Shown here piece after piece: positions 10,620 to 21,728 of a stretch of DNA of 64,000 nt. The translations under genes were made by a program, and so were the position numbers. This stretch comes from Adiantum capillus-veneris (lineage: Eukaryota; Streptophyta; Polypodiopsida; Polypodiales; Pteridaceae), in contig CM043952.1 of the NCBI GenBank assembly GCA_014529385.2, positions 56,272,619 through 56,336,618 on the forward strand, given 5' to 3'. The notes beneath the pieces were generated by a model. It saw nothing but the letters and a program-made list of their open reading frames with translations, searched no databases and had not been told where the DNA came from. The first letter of the stretch is position 1; each line of letters begins with the position of its first letter.

Positions 10620-12218
10620 GAGTTTGCTTTATTCATTATTTTAAAGCACCTAATTTTTAATTTTTATGAAATTATTATCTCATTGTGATTGATAGTGAGC
10701 TACCTTGCTATGCAGAGGCAATGGCAAGCGACCACCTATTGATATGACCAATCACTCGTGCGCGAGAGGCGAAGGCGAAGCTGTATCTTCATTGATGACC
10801 ACACAAATTTGGAGTAGTCTTCTTTAGAGTGGATCTTATTTTACATGATCACCTATCTTCTTTTTGGGTGTGCAAAAACTTGATTCTAGCCATGCAACTA
10901 CTAGTGTCTTTTAGTTTTATTGACTTTTAAACTTTGAGAAACATGTATTTGGGCAAAACTTTGCCTAGACTTTTGGACTACATTAAGCTTGTTTTGTCTA
11001 TGCAAACACTTGATTATGGGCTTGCAATATGCTATTGTCATTTGGTGTAGAGTGATGTTTTCTTTGAAGCCTCATAAAGATGTTACATATATGGGCATAA
11101 TAATGCCGAGACTAGTGAACAATATCGTTATTGTCAATCTTCTTGTCATTCATTGATGATTGCTCAATATTAATATGACACTAGCCAATTGTTTATTGCA
11201 AAATGTACTTTTTTTTGTCACTCATTATTGAGTGCTCAAAATTGGGATGACATTATTAGGGTCTACTTCAAATAAATAAGAAGTATTGTTGGTGCGTGCA
11301 CGGGTGCATATTTCCCCTCAAAAATGCCTCCTTCCATTCTCGGCCTCTTTTTATAATATCACGCTTGACAGTTGTGTAAAGTTCGTTCGTAATGTGTGGT
11401 ATCACAAGTTTTGGAGCTATTTATTATGGCATGGGCTTTGTGAACTCATGGCCTTGTAACATTAGATGTCAAATTGAAAAGGCATATCTAGTTAAATTTT
11501 CATGACAGTTGGAAAGTTTTTGAAATTATATGATTGCTTTAAAATCCTCATGTGAGGTCTCTCACAAGGAGAGAATGTTTTTTGTAAAATAGTCCGTTAT
11601 ACAAACAAGAATCTAGCCACCATTCTACAAACAAGAATCTGGCCGATTTTTTAAAGGAAAATACATGAACTTGAAATAGTGCTTAGATAGGGTTACACAC
11701 ATATGCAAGGTGGAGTGGTGACCCCTTGATCCTAGTGATTAGTAAGTCTATCAACGCGTGAAATTTTGTTCTGACATATATACATGCATATATATTGGAT
11801 TAGTTGTACATGTGATGTCTATGAGGTTTGCCAAAAATTGCTGATTTGTCTCATCATTTCATTCTACAATTCCCTCCATGAGTTAGTGAGTCCACTTTTG
11901 AAGATGTCTAATTATGCGTATCTAAATAAATATCCACATCAAGGTGGAGTGGTGACCCCTTGATGATTTGATCATGTGAGCATTTGATGCTAGTGATCCT
12001 TGCAAGATATAGAACTCTAAATTATGTAGAACTTAAAAAAAAACATTGTTTAAGCTCACTAAAAGTTAAGAAATATGCACGCATACATGCACATATATAC
12101 GTGCACACACACACACAAACACACTTACACTCACACATAGATATATATTTTCATATAGAAACATACATAAATTGTTCACTTTTATATGTTGCTTGAGTAA
12201 TTCTCTTGCTCGTGTTGC
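10620..12218. other. AT-rich intergenic stretch with a 25-bp direct repeat
   Basis: No gene was recognised. A 25-bp exact repeat beginning caaggtggagtggtgacc occurs at 11706-11730 and 11940-11964. A short CA-rich tract lies at about 12085-12140. The methyltransferase-like gene may have its 3' UTR at the left edge, but no signal decides this. Confidence 0.5.
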
Positions 12219-13646
12219 TCATGAAATTATGCCCGCATGACTGACGTACTCCATCGTAGGTAAGGAAAGAGACGTTCTTTCCTCCTCTTTGAACTTCTTG
12301 AGCTTGGACGACCTCTTCCACGCGGCATAGGATTTCCTATGGCCTCTTCTTTTTGGTGGTTCAAAAGTTGCACCATCGCTTTCTTCAAAAGATGAAGAAT
12401 TTGAGGAAGATGGAGAAGAGGGTGACTTCTTTCTCGCCTTTTTCTTGCCTTGTTCCTCCTTGTCTGCACCATCACTTTCTTCATAAGAGGAAGAGGATGA
12501 AGAAGATGGAGAAGAGGGTGACCTCTTTCTCCCCTTTTTCTTCTCTTGTTTTTTGTCATCCCTCTTTGAATTATGGTGTGGAGAAGTGTGCGATGGTCTT
12601 CTCTGTTTAGGACGTGATGGAGAGCGTTTTGCCCGCCGTCTTCGTGGAGCCATCTCCACCGAGGTGGCAGGAGACTCACTTCTTTCTCGTTCTTTTGGTG
12701 GGGGCTCTTGAGTTCTCCTTTGGGAAGGGGATGCGTCATCAAGAAGTGAATTCTTTAGCCCTTCGTATGTATCCTCTTCTTCTTCGTATGTATCCTCTTC
12801 TTCCCGAATCAGAGAGAGGCCTCTGTTGGAAGTCTCACAAGGAGGCTTCCTAGGTACTCTCTCTTCGTGGTGGGGAGTTTGGAGAATCCCATGAGCACAA
12901 AGCTACTGTTGCACTTCACTTTGGAGGGATGGATTGCCCATGGCTTGTTGAAGCCTAGAAACAAGGTAGTTAACAAGCATAGGGGCATCATTAGTAGCCT
13001 GCTTAGTAGCAAAATCAAAGCTATCAACATTAATTTCACTCTCTTTACTATTTTTAGCCATTCTAACAACTTTTAGGTGTAAACTTTTTAGGTGTACATT
13101 GGCACTTCAAGACCTAGTTGCTACTCCTCTTTACCCCTTTAGAAAAGCACTCAAGCTCCTACACCCGTGGCTCGAATATCATTAATTGCAAGGAATAGAA
13201 GAGAGGGTCTCCGGTCAAGCTTCTACTAGCTCAATAGTGGTTAAGCCGTAGGCAAGCCCAGTAGAACTTCACTATTAAGACCATAGCTCTCGATGGTGAT
13301 GCCCCGTGATTTGCACGAAGCAGGCACACTACTGAAGGCTTCAAATTCCCTATTCTACTTACTCATTTGAAATTAATAATACCAACCATTTATAGTTAGC
13401 TTGATGACCTCCCTTATTGAGCAAGAAAACAGAAACCTTGTGCTCTGATACCTATGTAATATTTAATGGCCCAGTAACTTGTGTGTAGCGAAAAATAGCA
13501 TAAACATAGTGAGAATTTCATTAGAATAGATTCCTAATGAGCATAGAAAGAGTGCTTGGATGGAGAGAGAAACAAAAAGCATAACACCTAGTTAGATAGG
13601 CATGAACAATACTTCAAAAGAGAGAGAAATTAAGCTATTGACAACA
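12219..13646 (-). mobile_element. LTR retrotransposon fragment with gag-like ORF (truncated)
   Basis: On the minus strand an LTR of about 192 bp (13455-13646, TGTTGTC to ATTACA) is followed by a tRNA-iMet-type primer site (13442-13453), a leader of about 380 bp, and a gag-like coding stretch from about 13060 down to 12219. The product is unusual in being Ser/Lys/Glu-rich: two near-identical blocks of KK-x-RK-SPSSPSSS with SSYEESDGA-type ends lie in tandem near 12360-12550. No protease, integrase or RT follows, so only the 5' end of the element remains. The coding stretch is broken. Lineage within Copia or Gypsy is undecided. Confidence 0.55.
13455..13646 (-). repeat. LTR of the 12.2-13.6 kb fragment
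   Basis: It has TG...CA ends on the minus strand and is directly followed by the primer-site match. It abuts, with only about 11 bases between, the fragment of a Copia-1-family LTR at 13658. Confidence 0.5.
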
Positions 13647-13657
13647 GTTGAGGACCG

Positions 13658-13788
13658 TGAAGGAGTACGAGCGAAAGTGCGACGCGAGAGAGAGTTCGAG
13701 AAGAAGAGCACGACGATATGGTGAACTCGCTCTACTGTAATGTGTAGAGCATAGTGAGTTCTTATTAGGTTTTTATAAAAGAATATGT
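13658..13788 (-). repeat. Truncated LTR of the Copia-1 family
   Basis: The 131 bases match the 3' two thirds of the Copia-1/Copia-2 LTR in reverse orientation. The match stops sharply at gaatatgt, exactly where the TG...CA end of the 1.5-kb LTR of the next element begins. That element therefore appears to have inserted into a pre-existing Copia LTR; the missing left third of the LTR is not found on the other side. Confidence 0.85.
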
Positions 13789-13988
13789 TGACGGGAGCAA
13801 AGCGAACCCCGAACCCCGACGGCCTCTAAAACAACGGGGACCGAATGGCGCGCCTCGAGCTTGTCATGGTAAAGCAAACAGGGGGCACCTAGCTTCAGCG
13901 GCTAGGACGCAAACAACACACCACCATAACAAAGTTTTCATCCAAGAGAGATGGATGCTTGGGAGTAATGATGAAGAGGAAAGGGAAT

Positions 13989-13994
<6 letters not shown>

Positions 13995-14053
<59 letters not shown>
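13995..14053. repeat. (GA)n microsatellite
   Basis: About 59 bases of uninterrupted GA dinucleotides lie inside the 1.5-kb LTR. They generate a meaningless Leu/Ser-repeat frame on the minus strand. Confidence 0.95.
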
Positions 14054-14056
<3 letters not shown>

Positions 14057-14528
14057 GGGAGGGGGTATAGCGGCTTAGTACTTAGGCACCACAAAAGGAT
14101 GGCGAATCCGCACATCCTTCACACATACACAAGCTCACTCCAAACACAAGACTAGGTGGCGATTCCGCACACCTCACATGGGCAAAACATTGCAAGAAAA
14201 CATACTCACAAAACCTCAAGCTTTATTTAGAGAATAAAGCGATGAAATGGGGAGCATAGGGTAGGGGAATGAGAAGGGAGAGCGTGGTAGAGCACATGGT
14301 GGATAGGTGGGAGTTGATGGAGAAGACTCGCACGAGGGTTATGGCCATCATCCTTCATTTAGTTTCCCTTCATCTTCTATAGCCAAGGGTGTAGAGGTCA
14401 TGCTCAAGACAAGCATGGTGATTGCGGTGATGGTGATGGTGTGGGTGTGTGTGTGTGCACTAGGCACACACAGTGCATAGTGTACTCTTTGGTGATGGTG
14501 TGTGTGTGTTTAGTGTGATGGTGACCCC

Positions 14529-14542
14529 TCTTTATATAGGGG
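14529..14542 (-). promoter_or_regulatory. TATA box of the 1.5-kb LTR
   Basis: The minus strand reads CCTATATAAAGAGG, a strong plant TATA element, followed by CA-rich sequence that could hold the transcription start. It supports the call that 13789-15280 is an LTR. Confidence 0.5.
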
Positions 14543-15302
14543 AGGAGGGGAGGAGGGGGGAGGAATTCTAGAATTTAGAAATGAAGAAATCATTATCTAC
14601 ATAGGCCATGTGACTGTGGGCCCCACTTGTCTGGCTGTGTGTATATGTGCCAGAACAGCAGTCTCATGAGAGAGAGACTAAGAGAGAGAGATGGGTGAAT
14701 GGAAAAAAGAGAGGTGACAAGGAGAATAAAGTAACTACAAGAGGGGAGAGAGGGGAGTGTGTTCAGAGGTGAATCTGTGTGCAGATGTGTGTGAACACAA
14801 GAAAATCAGGTAACCACTGGGTGGGGATGGGTCTGTGGGCACCTTTTTCAGTGAAACTGAGTGTGTGTGGGTGTGGGGGAGGCCATCTGGCTACAAGACA
14901 AGAGAGATTTCGAATTTTAGAGAGAGAGGGGGGTATTTGGATCATGGGAGAGTGTAGGAGAGAGAAAAGGGGGGGTTGGGTATACTGTTTTGGAAGATAG
15001 GAGAGGTGGCATGTGAGTTAGGGTGCATTATTGGTAAGGACAGGGGGTGGGGTAGCTTCAAGGGAGAGAGAAAGGAGAAAGGACAAGGGGAAGAGAGAGG
15101 GGGTTGACCTTTTGAGTGGAGGAGAGGAAAAGGGACACGCGGCGGGGCAACAGTGAAGAAAAAGGAGGCAAGGTGGGGATGGGCTGCCCCGCAGGCATGA
15201 GGTGGCCTATTTTACCTTTCTTATATATTTACATAATCATACTTTATTTTTTTCTTACTTTTTTCCAATGCCTTTTATCACTCCCTCCCTAAGAGGGGGT
15301 TT

Positions 15303-16370
15303 TCATGGGGTGGGGACAAGAGAAGAGGGGTATGGGAGCTTGGCTTGGGAAATGCCCCCATCATTAGCCCTCCCCTTTTGGCTAGAGGCATTCATGTCTC
15401 TAGCTCTTTTTCTTCTTCCGCTTAGCTGTAGGATCCGATATCGAGTTGCCTTCTGAACTAGCCATTCCATTTGGCCATTGGTGAGATTTCTGGGATATTC
15501 ATGAATCTGTAACAGGTCGGAGTGATAACTTGTTCCTTGGAATAGTGTCGGTTGATTAAAGGGGAAGCCCATGGCTTCCAGAACTTTGTGCCAATGTCCT
15601 CCTGGATCCCAAGTGAAAAATAGGATCATTGTTTGCAGTGTCCGAACAATAAAATTTGCATGCCAAATTGGACCAAATTTGTAACCACCAGTAGCGAGAG
15701 GGGAAATGAGCATCTTGGCTCCTGCAAAGACAGAACTGAAAATTATGATTCCCAAGAGTGTACCAAGAATCCACCATATATGGCCGCCTTGTTGGTGTGG
15801 TGAGCTCAAGTTGTCTTCAGAGTCCTGCTTACTGCCATTAGAAAAAACTGCAAGCATATCATGCTTCTTTTGGGTGTGCTCAAACATGTCAGCTTCCTTT
15901 ACTGATGCTAATAGCAAGCCACCTACCTTGCGGCTTAAATACAAGCGTAATCCACTTACCTTTCTCCAAAGAGAGGATGCACTATTTGTAAAAAATTGTA
16001 CCAAATTGCGAAGGAGGTCTTCATTCTTGCATTCTATCAGGCTTTTGTCTATCCATGGCTCCTTAGCTCTTATCTCAATGCTGATCTTCTCTCTATATGT
16101 TATAGCGGCTAGCCATAGCCATAGGTCTGGTGCATCCCATGCAAACACAATGCTGTGTTGTGGAGGAGTTTGGAACATCCTTAAAAGGTTGGCAACATAT
16201 TGATAATCAAAATTACTATGAACATCCTCACATAAACTGAAGGCATTACACATCTCCAAGTTTATAACACCCTTTAGTAGACTAGAGGCATTACCCATCT
16301 CTAAGTCTATAACACTACACAATAAAGTCTTGCTCGGCTGCCAAGCCTCTGGAGAAATATCCAACTCCAA
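15303..16370 (-). CDS. Unrecognised 355-codon ORF inside the gag element
   Basis: The frame is open for 355 codons between gag and the 3' LTR. I do not recognise its family. Visible features: a hydrophobic segment near the middle (HIWWILGTLLGIIIFSSVF) that looks like a membrane helix, a weaker hydrophobic stretch FIVRTLQTMILFF about 45 residues later, several Trp-rich patches (DAPDLWLWLAA), and a basic end (SGRRKRAR). None of the pol signatures (DSGA, xDD, DDE) are present. It could be a captured host segment or an envelope-like accessory ORF; neither is shown. It is part of a fossil element, so only its extent and general character are given. Confidence 0.4.
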   Translation of the reverse strand: MELDISPEAWQPSKTLLCSVIDLEMGNASSLLKGVINLEMCNAFSLCEDVHSNFDYQYVANLLRMFQTPPQHSIVFAWDAPDLWLWLAAITYREKISIEIRAKEPWIDKSLIECKNEDLLRNLVQFFTNSASSLWRKVSGLRLYLSRKVGGLLLASVKEADMFEHTQKKHDMLAVFSNGSKQDSEDNLSSPHQQGGHIWWILGTLLGIIIFSSVFAGAKMLISPLATGGYKFGPIWHANFIVRTLQTMILFFTWDPGGHWHKVLEAMGFPFNQPTLFQGTSYHSDLLQIHEYPRNLTNGQMEWLVQKATRYRILQLSGRRKRARDMNASSQKGRANDGGISQAKLPYPSSLVPTP

Positions 16371-16379
16371 ACCTTCTCA

Positions 16380-17652
16380 GTCATACTTACCTCTTTGTTA
16401 TGGTCCTCTAGTGAAACTGCCTTGATGCAAGATTCCTTTAGCTTGCTACAATGTCCTGGGTCCATGCTGGTGCACAGGCTTCCGTTTTCAAAGCCCTCCC
16501 CTTTGCTTGATATGTTGCCCACCTTCTGCAAAGCCTTGCTAGCCGGTTGGTCTTCCTCTTCTCTTGTATCTTTCATGCCCTTTGCATTCCTCTTACTCTG
16601 ACGAGGCCTAATCAACACTTTACACATTCTTACCCTTACTGCCCAATGTTGTCGAGGCCTAATCAACACTTTACACATTCTTACCCTTACTGCCCAATGT
16701 TGTCGATTGATCTCTTTGGTGCCTATTTCATTCAAGGTAAAAGATGTACTCACATTTGTAACACAATTTTCTTGGCTTACCTCCCCCACCTGGGTAGCAT
16801 CTTTTGATTCTTTAACCTCTTGTTCCACTGCTTCAGTTCTTTGAATAGTCTTCTTACTTGATCCTTCTTCCGTTACACTCATCTTGACCTCTTCTGCAAG
16901 ACCAATGATACTTGGTGTTCGGGTACCAATTGGTGGTGGGCATAAGATGATTGTAAGTGGTGATTGTGGCGGACGTAGAATTTGTGTTGATGGGGCTGGT
17001 GCTTGGGGTGGGGGTGTTCTTTCTCTAGGGGGTGATAATTGGTTTCTCCTACCTTCTCTATTATAGTTTTGTTGTGGTTTGGGACAATAGTACATACCGT
17101 GACCATCTTCTCCGTAGTTGTAGCAGTGATACTCCCTGTTTTGTCGTCGTGCTCTTCCAGGGTCTTGATCTCTTTCTTGACTCCTCCCTTGCTGTATTAA
17201 GTGGACAGACAAACTCTACAATTGGTCAGTAATATGGGCCAACATATCTTGTTGGTCATCTCTTACCCCAAGAGCCGGTGGTGGTGATATGGTGGTTGTC
17301 GTAGTTGCTGGTCGACGCGATGTTCCTGATTCTGTTGACTCGGTTTCTTTGGCTTTCATTCGCAGCTTCTTGTCTTTAAGGCGAGCAATCTCAACGGCTA
17401 ACTCGTACGTAGCCGGGAATCTACCTTTCACCTTCTCCTTGAGAAGCGGCCATAAGCCATGCGTGAACCGATATTTTTTTTAGGAAATCGGGTGCAGCTT
17501 CCCCCCTAGCCAGTGACTCAACCCACCGTTCCCACAAATCCACAAATTTGGACTCATAGGTAGCATATTCTAAAAGACCCTCCTGCTTCAAGTCTCTCAA
17601 CTTGTTCCACAACTTTTCTGAAGTGGTACCTCCCCCAAAGCGCCTCTTAAAA
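16380..17652 (-). pseudogene. Gypsy-type gag relic
   Basis: On the minus strand the frame reads KLWNKLRDLKQEGLLEY and YESKFVDLWERWVESLA, the Retrotrans_gag pattern. It then passes a basic stretch, a zinc-knuckle-like YHCYNYGEDGHGMYYC near 17100, and a Pro-rich linker. A 51-bp tandem duplication adds a repeated RMCKVLIRPRQHWAV block. The N-terminal part is missing at the junction with Copia-2. It is broken in a few places. Confidence 0.7.
16604..16705. repeat. Exact 51-bp tandem duplication
   Basis: Two perfect copies (16604-16654 and 16655-16705) begin aggcctaatcaacacttt. The length is a multiple of three, so the gag frame passes through. Perfect identity implies a recent slippage or duplication event. 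Confidence 0.95.
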
Positions 17653-20197
17653 GTAATTTAACTAGCTTCCATGTCTTGTTTTTATGCAGAGCTGTCATCT
17701 CTGACTGCATGGCCAAGTGCCAATTCTCGGAGTCCTTCATTTGCACTACTTCCTTGTAACATGAAGGCTCATTGCAATCTGTCAACATGACATAGTTCAT
17801 AGATGGAACAAACCTATCAGGAGGCCGCGTGACACGTCCAGATCTACGCACAATAGGTGGCGCAGGCTCAGCCACAACCTGTGGTTCCACTCTATCCTAT
17901 CCTTGCTCCTCTTGAGCCCTGACATTTTGTCTTGCACGTGCAGGTCCATCTTCTTGGAATACAACTCTTCTAATCTCCTCAACCCTCTCTGGTTTAGAAT
18001 GATATTTGGATTCATTAAAGTGAGCAGCATTGTTGCGGACAACCTTTCTGGATTCTGGATCCCAAAGTCTGTACCCCATCTCACCAGAATTACCAGAGCC
18101 TAGAAAGATGCACTTTCTACTCTTTGGCTCAAGTTTGTTCCTAAATTCCTTTGGAACGTGAGTATATGCCTCATAGCCAAAGACTTTGAGATGCTTGTAT
18201 GAGGGCATTTTGCCTGACCATACCATCTCTGGCACTGAATCCTTCTGCAAAACCTTGCTAGGAGATCTATTTATAAGATGAACAGCTGTTGATACAACTT
18301 CAGCCCAAAACCCATTTGGCAGCTGTGCATTAGACAACATACTTCTGACCTTCTCTTGTATGGTCCTATTCATCCTCTCAGCAACACCATTTTGAGGAGG
18401 ATTGTAAGGAGCAGTAAGTTCACGTTTTATACCTTTTGACTCACAAAAGTCCTGAAAGGCCTTTGAAACATACTCTCCACCATTGTCAGTGCGTAAGCAT
18501 TTAAGCTTCTTGCCACTCTGATTCTCCACAAGTGTCACAAACGTTTTGAAAACACTAAACGCTTCATCCTTGTGCTTGAGAAAGTAAACCCATACTTTCC
18601 TCGAGTAATCATCTATAAATGTCATAAAGTAAGAAGCTCCCCCTAGAGATAGGTTAGGCATAGGTCCACACAAATCACTATGAACAAGTGCCAATTGTGT
18701 ATCTCTTCTACTGCTTCTATGCTTATGTGGCTGCTGTGTTTGCTTACCATACAGACAATGTTCACAGAATTCAAAATCATTAAATGAAAAGCCAGGCAAA
18801 TAACCAGAACGAGACAAGATTTCCATTCCCTTCTTGGACATATGTCCTAACCGGCTATGCCACAAAGAAACGTTCGGCTGCTCGGTTACATTGATTACAT
18901 TTTTAGAGACATTTGATACATAAATCATGTAAAGTCCTCCAGACTTTACTCCATGTGCTACTGTCATAAAACCCTTGGATATCTTCCACATGTTCTGTCC
19001 AAAAATGGTGACGTAGCCAGCATCATCAAGTAAACCTGTGCTGATCAAGCTCTTTGTAATTGCGGGAACATGTCTCACATTCTTCAGCGTGAAAGAAGAG
19101 CCATTCTGAAACTTCAATTGAACATCTCCAACACCTAAGATCTCACATGTCTGCCCATTGCCTAGCCGAACATGATCTTTAGTGGTCACATAAGAAGTAA
19201 ACCACTCCTTGTTTGGAGACACATGAAGTGACGCCCCTGAGTCTATTATCGAGTCACTCAATGCATTTCCATCAGATGCTGTAAGAAGAGCTGAGTCCAT
19301 TGTATTATTCAAGAAGTAGATGTCTCCTGACACTAGACTGTCATCCTCTGCAACAATGTTTGTCACATTTATTTCTTGAATCTTCACTGAGGACTTGTTC
19401 TTCTCACCATGGTCTTCAGCTTTCTCTTTGCCTTTTTCTGCTTTCCATTCTCTGCAGTCTCTTTTCATGTGACCCTTCTTGCCACAATGGTAGCATTCTA
19501 TGTCACTCTTGCCTTTAGCACTGCGGGACTTGCTACGAGACTGATTCCTCTTTCCACCTTTGTACTTTTCTTTGGTCCTTCCCCTGACAACTAAGGTTGT
19601 TCCTTTGCCTTTGTCCATTGTCTTTCTATTGGTTTCTTCAGTAAGCAGACTTCCTTCTACACCTGCTATGTTCAAACCATATGGAGGTGCAGAATTACTC
19701 AAAGCTGTGCGAAAAGTGTCCCAAATTTCCGGCAATGTGATCAACAGGAACATAGCTCTAACAGGTTCATCAAACCTGACACCTTGAGCTGAAAAGTGAC
19801 TATAGATTGTGTTGAATTCATTCAGATGATTGGACATAGGTGGCCCTTCTTTCATCTTCAAGTCAACAAGCTTCTTAAGCCAGTATACCTGTGAAGCTGC
19901 ACTCTGCTTCTCATAAAGATCACTCAGCTTTAACCATGCTTGATAACCCGACATCTCGTTTGCTACATTGAAGTAAACGCTTTCAGCCAAAGTCAGCATA
20001 ATGGTAGAAAGTGCCAATTCATCCATTTCGCTCCATTCATCTTCGTCCATATCTTCTAGTTTTATCCCCTTGAGCTTTATAGGTTTTATCTGCTTCTTTT
20101 GTACCAACACGTGCCAAATCTGCTTCTTCCACAATGGGAAATTGGTTCCATCCAGCTTCTTGATATTGTAAAGAGCAGTGTCCTGTGATCCAGCCAT
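17653..20197 (-). pseudogene. Copia-2 gag-protease-integrase, truncated
   Basis: It starts MAGSQDTALYNIKKLDG. The zinc knuckle CYHCGKKGHMKRDC, protease IDSGASLHVSP, GAG-pre-integrase SLWHSRLGHMSKKG, and integrase core HSDLCGPM...FIDDYSRK...NGVAERMNR follow in Copia order, ending in the region linking integrase to RT. It is a truncated fossil with about one break besides the lost 3' half. Confidence 0.93.
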
Positions 20198-21279
20198 AGC
20201 TACGCTTCACAGTGGTTTACTTTCCTGGGAAAAATTCGGCAGAGTTTCCCCTGTAAACTAACCTCTGAACCAATATCAATCTGTCAAATGAACGAAGAAA
20301 GCTTCAGATTTTGCAAAAATTATGACAGAGTCTCCTTTGTAAAATGGCTCTGGTGTACTAAAAACAGACCAAAAAGAGCTCAAAAAACACTGTCTCTGTG
20401 ACACTGTAAGCTGCGGGTAAACCTGTCCTGCACCTTTACTGTCTCTGACTGTTCTGTCACTGTCCTGTAAGCATAGACTGCGACAATGCCTCAACGGTAG
20501 TAAAGCAAAGATGCAATCCCAACTGTCTAACTCACAGTCAATACATCCTAGCTGCCTATCTAAGGGTGCTCGAGGGATTGCTCCAAGACCTGTATCACCG
20601 AAAGGATCTCAACATTCGAGAATCCCCTAGCTGAATAAAACCTCACTCGACCCTCAACAAAGGCTGCAGTAAATCTGACAGTACATAGACTTCCCACAAA
20701 GTCATACATCCACAAATTTCCCATTGTATGCTGTAACCGCTGCGGCGGTTGTTTGCTGCGTGACTCACAGCCAGCAAACCCTCAACAGAGATATATCATC
20801 TCTGACAATACATCCCATGTGGAAGTACCTGCAATGTCAGGATGAAATCTGGAATATCAAGCAGCAAACACAAGCTACCTGATGAACTAGTGGATGTCGC
20901 CTACAGTTTGTGTGTAGATGCGCCCGTGTCGTATGTGACACGCCTCCAAGAACTGTGAGCCGTCCTTCGATGTGTAGACATCCACAAATCAACACTCTGG
21001 GAGTGTCGATATTCTCAGCACCTGCAGTCGTAGGCCGAAAACCCCAAATTTGCAGAGTCGGATCTGCACCCGTTGAGACCACGTAGTCGAAAATGGCCTG
21101 CGTAGAACTTTGTCGAAGCCGAACGGTGACCGAGATGACCTCAGAATGAAATTCTGACAACACCAAGCCCTTTGGGCTGTCCCACAGGATTTGGGGCTGT
21201 GCCTTCGCCTGTCGAATTTCACTCCAATCTGAGATGGTGACTCTAGCCTCCTGCAGTGCTGCCCCGAGCCTCGATCTGA
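20198..21279 (-). other. Untranslated leader of Copia-2
   Basis: Between the primer site and the gag start lie about 1.08 kb with no long frame. The segment 20575-20640 is shared with 42228-42300 on the plus strand, and the last bases before gag (ggggaaactctgccgaat on the minus strand) also reappear near 42418. Copia-1 has a shorter leader of about 550 bp. Confidence 0.7.
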
Positions 21280-21291
21280 GCTCTGATACCA
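21280..21291 (-). promoter_or_regulatory. Primer binding site of Copia-2
   Basis: On the minus strand it reads TGGTATCAGAGC, an exact match to the complement of plant initiator tRNA-Met, two bases inside the LTR end. Confidence 0.95.
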
Positions 21292-21293
21292 GT

Positions 21294-21486
21294 TGAAGGA
21301 GTACGAGCGGAAGTGCGACGCGAGAGAGAGTGCGAGAAGAAGAGCACGACGATATGGTGAACTCGCTCTACTGTAATGTGTAGATCATAGTGAGTTCTTA
21401 TTAGGTTTTTACAAAAGAATATGTGTACATACCTGGCGGGCCCGCCCACTTACCTGGGCGACCACATTGGGCTTTATACCCCAACA
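21294..21486 (-). repeat. 5' LTR of Copia-2
   Basis: A full 193-bp LTR runs TGTTGGGG to CTCCTTCA on the minus strand. It is nearly identical to the Copia-1 LTRs. Confidence 0.95.
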
Positions 21487-21728
21487 GACCGGATTTACAT
21501 GAGCCGGCGGTCCCCCCTCCAAAAAACTTTGTATTATAGGTTTCTCCCATCAAAGGAGACATTTTACAATATGGTACTTTGTGTTCCTTCAATAACTTGC
21601 TGGTGCAATGAAGATCGAAGATTTAAGCACCATGCACACACTTATAAAACACAAAATCAATTCCCCCACGGTCTCAGACCCAAGACCTCACACACCTTCG
21701 AAGATGGTGAGAGCTAGCGGGGTATGAG

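Larger units (their letters stand above)
13789..15280 (-). repeat. 3' LTR of the gag element
   Basis: On the minus strand it starts TGATAAAAGG right after the polypurine tract and ends CTCCCGTCA. A TATA box (CCTATATAAAGAGG on the minus strand, about 14529-14542) sits about 745 bases in, as expected for a U3/R boundary. The plus strand is very purine-rich, and a (GA)n tract lies inside. No second copy exists in this window, so the length is inferred from end signals only. Confidence 0.55.
13789..17652 (-). mobile_element. Gypsy-type gag element with a long 3' LTR and an extra ORF (non-autonomous, 5'-truncated)
   Basis: Reading on the minus strand: a gag region (about 17650-16380), an unrecognised 355-codon ORF (16370-15303), a polypurine tract (AGGGAGGGAG, 15281-15290) and an LTR of about 1.49 kb (15280-13789). 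No protease, RT or integrase is visible between gag and LTR, so this looks like a gag-only or cargo-carrying relative of Gypsy elements. The 5' LTR and the start of gag are missing; the element is joined to the truncated Copia-2 at 17652/17653. It is a fossil with a few breaks. Confidence 0.65.
17653..21486 (-). mobile_element. Copia LTR retrotransposon (Copia-2), 3'-truncated copy of the Copia-1 family
   Basis: The minus-strand fossil has a 193-bp 5' LTR (21294-21486), a tRNA-iMet primer site (21280-21291), a leader of about 1.08 kb, then gag, protease and integrase down to 17653. There the homology to Copia-1 stops abruptly, so RT, RNase H and the 3' LTR are missing. Most of what remains is in one long frame of about 766 codons, so it is less decayed than Copia-1 internally. 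Its leader is about 500 bp longer than in Copia-1. The truncation point abuts a Gypsy-type gag. Confidence 0.93.

Noticed and set aside
13442-13453. tRNA gene fragment at the tgctctgatacc words (also 21280, 23178, 32564)
   Set aside because: Only 12-18 bases match the 3' end of a tRNA complement, next to LTR ends. They are primer sites, not tRNA genes.
13864-14115. Leu/Ser-repeat open frame on the minus strand
   Set aside because: It is generated by the (GA)n tract inside the LTR-like region.
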